Below, in pieces: positions 60,270 to 64,000 of a stretch of 64,000 bases of DNA. Position 1 is the stretch's first letter, and each line of letters opens with the position of its first letter. The notes below the pieces were generated by a model. The model saw only the letters and a program-made list of their open reading frames with translations. It did not search any database and was not told the origin of the DNA. The stretch covers positions 5,566,486 through 5,630,485 of the forward strand of contig NZ_JH993797.1 in the NCBI RefSeq assembly GCF_000316115.1, given 5' to 3'. This DNA is from Leptolyngbya sp. PCC 7375 (GTDB taxonomy: Bacteria; Cyanobacteriota; Cyanobacteriia; Phormidesmidales; Phormidesmidaceae). Both the position numbers and the translations under genes were made by a program.

Positions 60270-61625
60270 ATGGGACAGGGTGAAACTCAGTGGCAGGTAG
60301 TGACAGGTGGCGTGACTGCCCCAAAAGGATTTACTGCCGCCGGTATTAGTGCCGGACTGAAGGCATCGGGTGCCCCTGATTTAGCCCTGATTGTTTCAGA
60401 GAATGATGCGATCGCAGCCGCAGTTTATACTCAATCCCACGTCAGAGCCGCCTGCGTAGATTACTGCCAACAACAATTAGACAGTCAGCCTTCAGCCCGC
60501 GCTATCTTCTGCAACTCAGGCCAGGCCAATGCCTGCACCGGTCAGCAAGGTTGGGAAGACGCCGTAACCATGGCCGAGGCAGCAGCCAAGGCTCTCAACA
60601 CCAGCGCCGATCAAGTACTGATCGCCTCAACAGGTGTCATTGGCCAACGCATCAAAATAGAGCCCCTGCTAGCCCATGTGCCAAAGCTAGTTGACCAACT
60701 TTCCAATCACGGAAACAATGCCGTTGCCCAAGCCATTGTGACCACAGATTTAGTCACTAAAACCTACGCCTTAGAAACCAAAATCGATGGACGTCCGGTG
60801 AGAGTCGGCGGCATTGCCAAGGGCTCAGGCATGATCCATCCCAATATGGCAACCATGCTGTCCTTTATAACCTGTGATGCAACGGTTGCTCCTGGTCTCT
60901 GGCAACCCCTGTTAGCGCGAGCAGTTGATCGGAGCTTTAACCAAATCACCGTCGATGGTGACACCAGTACCAACGATACCGTCATCGCCCTTGCAAATGG
61001 CCAATCCAAAACTCCAGCCATCACTGGCCCAGGGCCAGATGCCGATCGGCTAGAAGCGATGCTGACAGAGCTATGCATCCATTTAGCCAAAAGCATTGCT
61101 CGCGATGGTGAGGGGGCCACATGTTTAATCGAAGTTCAAGTATCGGGCACTGCTAGCGATCAAGACGCTCGGCAAATTGCCCGTACCGTTGTCGGCTCCT
61201 CTTTGGTCAAATCAGCAATCTTTGGTCGTGACCCAAATTGGGGAAGAATAGCAGGGGCCGCTGGTCGAGCTGGTGTAACGTTAGATCAAAATCAATTGAA
61301 GATTAAGCTAGGGGATTTTGTTCTGTTGAAGCAAGGCCAACCACAGGCATTTGATCGTCTTGCAGCCCATGCCTACCTCAAACAATGCTCAGAACTCAGT
61401 TCGCAAGCACTGAAACAGCAAGACTTACATAGCCTAGATCAGGGGAATGATATTATCAGCACCGATGGTTTTCAGACCATTAAACGTCAAGAAATTACGG
61501 CTGAAGCCCTCGCCCATCCTGTACGCATTGAAATTAATGTCGGCAATGGAGCAGGCACTGGCAACGCTTGGGGCTGTGACCTTAGCTACGACTACGTCAA
61601 GATCAATGCAGAGTACACGACGTAA
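60270..61625 (+). CDS. argJ: bifunctional ornithine acetyltransferase/N-acetylglutamate synthase
   Basis: A 451-residue ArgJ. KGSGMIHPNMATMLSF contains the autocleavage site, where Thr of MATML becomes the N-terminal nucleophile of the beta chain. FNQITVDGDTSTNDT and the C-terminus WGCDLSYDYVKINAEYTT are family hallmarks. It recycles the acetyl group in arginine synthesis. The protein is longer than the roughly 410 residues usual for the family because of an insertion near residues 375-415 (ELSSQALKQQDLHSLDQG region), close to the C-terminal domain. Confidence 0.96.
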   Translation: MGQGETQWQVVTGGVTAPKGFTAAGISAGLKASGAPDLALIVSENDAIAAAVYTQSHVRAACVDYCQQQLDSQPSARAIFCNSGQANACTGQQGWEDAVTMAEAAAKALNTSADQVLIASTGVIGQRIKIEPLLAHVPKLVDQLSNHGNNAVAQAIVTTDLVTKTYALETKIDGRPVRVGGIAKGSGMIHPNMATMLSFITCDATVAPGLWQPLLARAVDRSFNQITVDGDTSTNDTVIALANGQSKTPAITGPGPDADRLEAMLTELCIHLAKSIARDGEGATCLIEVQVSGTASDQDARQIARTVVGSSLVKSAIFGRDPNWGRIAGAAGRAGVTLDQNQLKIKLGDFVLLKQGQPQAFDRLAAHAYLKQCSELSSQALKQQDLHSLDQGNDIISTDGFQTIKRQEITAEALAHPVRIEINVGNGAGTGNAWGCDLSYDYVKINAEYTT

Positions 61626-61805
61626 CTTTTCCAAAAATTCTCTCGTAAATTCCTTGTAGCCTGAGTCATCACTTTAAAGACTTGTTATGGAATTGTGATA
61701 GTCCCTGATGATGCTTTTCCTGTCATACTTCCATAGTCTCCTAAGTATTTAAAGCGTGAACTAGCGTCTCAAACAACACCTCTAGTTCATCAGACTGTAA
61801 ATCTC

Positions 61806-62366
61806 TTAAGAGTAGTGCCGCGTCTGTAGCACCATTTCGTCACGGGCACTAATAGCCCAGCTGTTATGGGGATTTAACTTCAGAGAATGATTAAAGTCCT
61901 GTAAGGCCTCATCATAGTGACCCATCAATTTAAATGTAGTACCACGGGAAATCAACCACTGCCAACGTTTAGGCTGATCGAATTTGACCAAATAACTAAA
62001 ATCACTTACGGCGTTACCATAGTGACCCAAATCACGAAAAATAATCGCTCGATTAGCATAGGCCCATAAATTTTTAGGATCTAGATCAATCAACCGATCT
62101 AAATCAACTAAAGCTGCTCGAGTTTGTCCCAAATGCACATACGTTAAAGCACGATGCTTAAGCGCTTGCGGGTGATTAGGACTAAGGGCAAGCGCCCTCT
62201 CAAAATAACCTAGAGCTTCTTGATGAACCTGCCGTCTAGCTAATGCTAAACCTGCATCCACAAGTTGTTCAGGCGTTTGAATAGTAGACATCGCCACATC
62301 AGTTGTTACCCTGGAACGGCGATGAGCGCGGCGTCTGTTGGAGTTTTGATTAAAAGGCGGGAACAT
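61806..62366 (-). CDS. tetratricopeptide-repeat protein
   Basis: A protein of up to 186 residues with about four TPR units: ALGYFERALALSPNHPQA, AALVDLDRLIDLDPKNLWA, AVSDFSYLVKFDQ and ALQDFNHSLKLNPHNSWA. The first 25 residues are basic (NRRRAHRRSR) and may be leader or may not be translated, since ATG 62291 (MSTIQTPEQL) is a good alternative start. TPR proteins are scaffolds for protein contacts; the partner is unknown. No transmembrane segment. Confidence 0.85.
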   Translation of the reverse strand: MFPPFNQNSNRRRAHRRSRVTTDVAMSTIQTPEQLVDAGLALARRQVHQEALGYFERALALSPNHPQALKHRALTYVHLGQTRAALVDLDRLIDLDPKNLWAYANRAIIFRDLGHYGNAVSDFSYLVKFDQPKRWQWLISRGTTFKLMGHYDEALQDFNHSLKLNPHNSWAISARDEMVLQTRHYS

Positions 62367-62560
62367 TCGAGGACATGCTCATCATGATCGATTAAACCTA
62401 TTCTGGCAAAAACACCTAACTTCTTATATAAAAAAGTAAGAATACCCAGAAGATTTCAGGATAGCTTCAAGAAGATTAAAGTTCTTCCTAAGTAGCTAAA
62501 CCCTAAATACAATAGGGCTTTCAAATACGCACAGCAATTTTGACAACAATCACCAATAGT

Positions 62561-62576
62561 TGTGACAACAGTCACA
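62561..62576. promoter_or_regulatory. perfect CRP/SyCRP1-type operator
   Basis: TGTGACAACAGTCACA fits TGTGA-N6-TCACA at all ten half-site positions, the consensus of CRP and of cyanobacterial SyCRP1. It lies 80 bases before the start codon of the NTF2-like gene and about 185 bases before the divergent TPR gene. TTATAT-type -10 words follow near 62617. The rest of the spacer is AT-rich. Confidence 0.6.
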
Positions 62577-62655
62577 GTAGTGTATCAGGAAGATTTTTTG
62601 AGCGATTAAACTTTTCTTATATTCACAGTCATCAAACTAATGTGAACAGATCAAG

Positions 62656-63096
62656 ATGAATCAAGCCGTCAACAGCATTCAGTCTATTTATGAAGCCATT
62701 AACCATCGAGATGTTTCTCAAGCAGTAGCCTTGATCGATGACCAATGCTGTTACGAAGACCTGAACTTTTCAGCCACGTTTATGGGCAAAGCAGCAGTCC
62801 AAGGGTTATTTACTGAGTCATGCCAGGCCGTACCAGCGGATTTACAGTTTGTGATCGATGATATGGCCGGAGACGATTTAGCGGTTGGGGTCACCTGGCA
62901 TGTCGAATTGGACGGGATCGCTTTCCCAAATGGGCGCGGTGTCAGCTTCTATCGCTTTTCCCCAAATAGTGGCAAACTCATTTTTGCCCGTGACTGCGTC
63001 GAACCAGCTCTAAAACCTGGCAAAGCTGCGTTTGCTATTATCCGCTTGGTTACGCCTTTAGTGCGCTATTGGTTAGGACGTCAAAACGCTCATTGA
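62656..63096 (+). CDS. SnoaL/NTF2-like small protein
   Basis: A 146-residue protein with the cone-like fold signature of SnoaL/NTF2: SIQSIYEAINHRDVSQAVAL, CCYEDLNFSATFMGKAAVQG, VGVTWHVELDGIAFPNGRGVSFYRF and a C-terminal helix. Such proteins are isomerases, hydrolases or binding modules; substrate unknown. In cyanobacteria similar proteins occur in envelope and plastid contexts, which does not fix its role here. It is 18 bases ahead of a membrane-protein gene, so both form an operon downstream of the CRP-type site. Confidence 0.82.
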   Translation: MNQAVNSIQSIYEAINHRDVSQAVALIDDQCCYEDLNFSATFMGKAAVQGLFTESCQAVPADLQFVIDDMAGDDLAVGVTWHVELDGIAFPNGRGVSFYRFSPNSGKLIFARDCVEPALKPGKAAFAIIRLVTPLVRYWLGRQNAH

Positions 63097-63114
63097 GCCC
63101 TGACAAATTCGACT

Positions 63115-63870
63115 ATGCCTTCTTCTTCATCTCCCCCTGAATCCACATTACCCACCTCGAAACAAGAATCAGTCAGTCTATGTAGACTATTGTGGGTAGC
63201 CACTATTGTGTATGTGGGTCTACTCCTGCTATCACCCCCCAACTGGTTACCCGGGGAACCTATCTGGGCTATTCATCCAGATACTATCCAAGAAATTACT
63301 AACGAATCGCTTAATTTCTTTTTTATTCTTCCACTTTTAAATCTTGCAGGCGTTAGTTACTTACAAGCGCCGATGGTCAATCCAGCTGCGCAAGGTTTTT
63401 TTAACCTGGCAGAAGCCTGGATCTTTATGTTTCTGCCTCTGATGATGATGGATGAGCGTAGTCAGCGCCTACCCAAATTAATGGTCTGGGGACTGGCAAT
63501 GTTTTTCACCAATGTGTTTTTAATGCCTTATATGGCTCTACGCCTCCAGCAGCCGGTACCTGAGACTAAACTCGAACCAACCAAAGGCATCCTTGCTCGC
63601 TTTTTCGGAGCATTAGGCCTAACAGTGGGTAATCTGGCCATTATCTGGTTTTGCCTTAACCGACCTGAATTAGGTGGCGCATTAAGTCGCTTTAGTCATT
63701 TGGGAGAGCAAATCACCCATAACCGAGTCACTCTGGCCTTTGTCGTAGATATAGCATTGTTTTGGGTATTTCAGAGCTGGCTGATGGGGGCTGTTATGCC
63801 CGTGGGGGAGCGGCTAAGGGGATTACGATTTATTCCATTCTGGGGCTTAGCAATCTGGTTATTGGTGTGA
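63115..63870 (+). CDS. polytopic membrane protein of unknown function
   Basis: A 251-residue protein with about six hydrophobic segments after a Ser/Pro-rich N-terminus. Segments include LLWVATIVYVGLLLLS, FFFILPLLNLAGV, AWIFMFLPLMMMDE, LAMFFTNVFLMPYMAL, ALGLTVGNLAIIWFC and TLAFVVDIALFWVFQ. No transport or enzyme motif is recognised. It lies 18 bases after the NTF2-like gene, so the two are likely co-transcribed and controlled by the upstream CRP-type site. Confidence 0.75.
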   Translation: MPSSSSPPESTLPTSKQESVSLCRLLWVATIVYVGLLLLSPPNWLPGEPIWAIHPDTIQEITNESLNFFFILPLLNLAGVSYLQAPMVNPAAQGFFNLAEAWIFMFLPLMMMDERSQRLPKLMVWGLAMFFTNVFLMPYMALRLQQPVPETKLEPTKGILARFFGALGLTVGNLAIIWFCLNRPELGGALSRFSHLGEQITHNRVTLAFVVDIALFWVFQSWLMGAVMPVGERLRGLRFIPFWGLAIWLLV

Positions 63871-63879
63871 TTGGGCCCC

Positions 63880-63941
63880 CATGTCCAGACAGGGACATGC
63901 CTCCATGCCTGGATATTCAGTGATTTCGCTCACCACTGAAT
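63880..63941 (+). terminator. two hairpins after the last operon
   Basis: CATGTCC (63880-63886) pairs with GGACATG (63893-63899), and ATTCAGTG (63915-63922) with CACTGAAT (63934-63941). No T-run is seen. They lie 10-70 bases after the stop and may end the transcript. Nothing else is visible to the window edge. Confidence 0.45.
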
Positions 63942-64000
63942 AACTATCGATATCACTGGGAAGTATCACCTACGTCACCGGCATAGGCTAGTAATATCAC

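Overview
The window is chromosomal DNA of a cyanobacterium. It carries cytochrome b6f genes (petB, petD), a photosystem II D2 gene, allophycocyanin apcD, geranylgeranyl reductase chlP, the D1-processing protease ctpA, the response regulator rpaA, a cyanobacterial Hfq, an SLH-domain porin and a plastoquinone-type chorismate lyase. About thirty copies of the cyanobacterial palindrome GCGATCGC (HIP1) are scattered through it. The genus cannot be read from the sequence. Gene order is the loose mosaic usual for cyanobacteria, with short operons on both strands and many convergent pairs closed by strong hairpin terminators. No prophage, insertion sequence, CRISPR array or classical defence island was seen.

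Layout. 0-8.3 kb: a truncated glycosyltransferase and an RsbW-like kinase, the petBD operon divergent from ctpA plus an HD-domain hydrolase, a metallo-beta-lactamase-fold protein and a site-2-protease-like membrane protein. 8.4-15.4 kb: a surface-polysaccharide-flavoured block with three glycosyltransferases, a phosphodiester-glycosidase-like lipoprotein and a large membrane-anchored orphan. 15.4-24.5 kb: a cyclic-nucleotide-binding/EAL fusion, truB, a DUF1400 hydrolase, ligA, a decayed hydrolase, an MFS transporter and an orphan. 25.2-34 kb: the photosynthesis and regulation block (chlP, rpaA, tRNA-Asn, NYN nuclease, ECF-type ATPase, solitary psbD, a structured leader RNA with a short ORF, pterin dehydratase, porin). 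34-39.7 kb: purF, purL and apcD. 40-51 kb: rlmD, lpxD, GH57 branching enzyme, ComFB-type protein, hfq, dapF-surE, and a permease/TIGR03943/beta-propeller operon. 51-64 kb: a CapA-like protein with degenerate active site, a class A beta-lactamase-fold protein, a TrmJ-type methyltransferase, a DUF2256 gene broken by a 14-bp duplication, chorismate lyase, tRNA-Leu, accC, argJ, a TPR protein and an operon preceded by a perfect CRP-type palindrome.

The most noteworthy item is 31311-31631. A promoter-like box is followed by an unusually perfect Shine-Dalgarno sequence, a 24-codon ORF, a nested long-range RNA fold and a strong terminator 50 bases ahead of the pterin dehydratase gene. It looks like an attenuator-type leader or a stand-alone mRNA-like small RNA that I do not recognise. 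A second theme is short tandem duplication. At least seven perfect or near-perfect duplications of 14-98 bp lie in the window, and one of them inactivates a gene.
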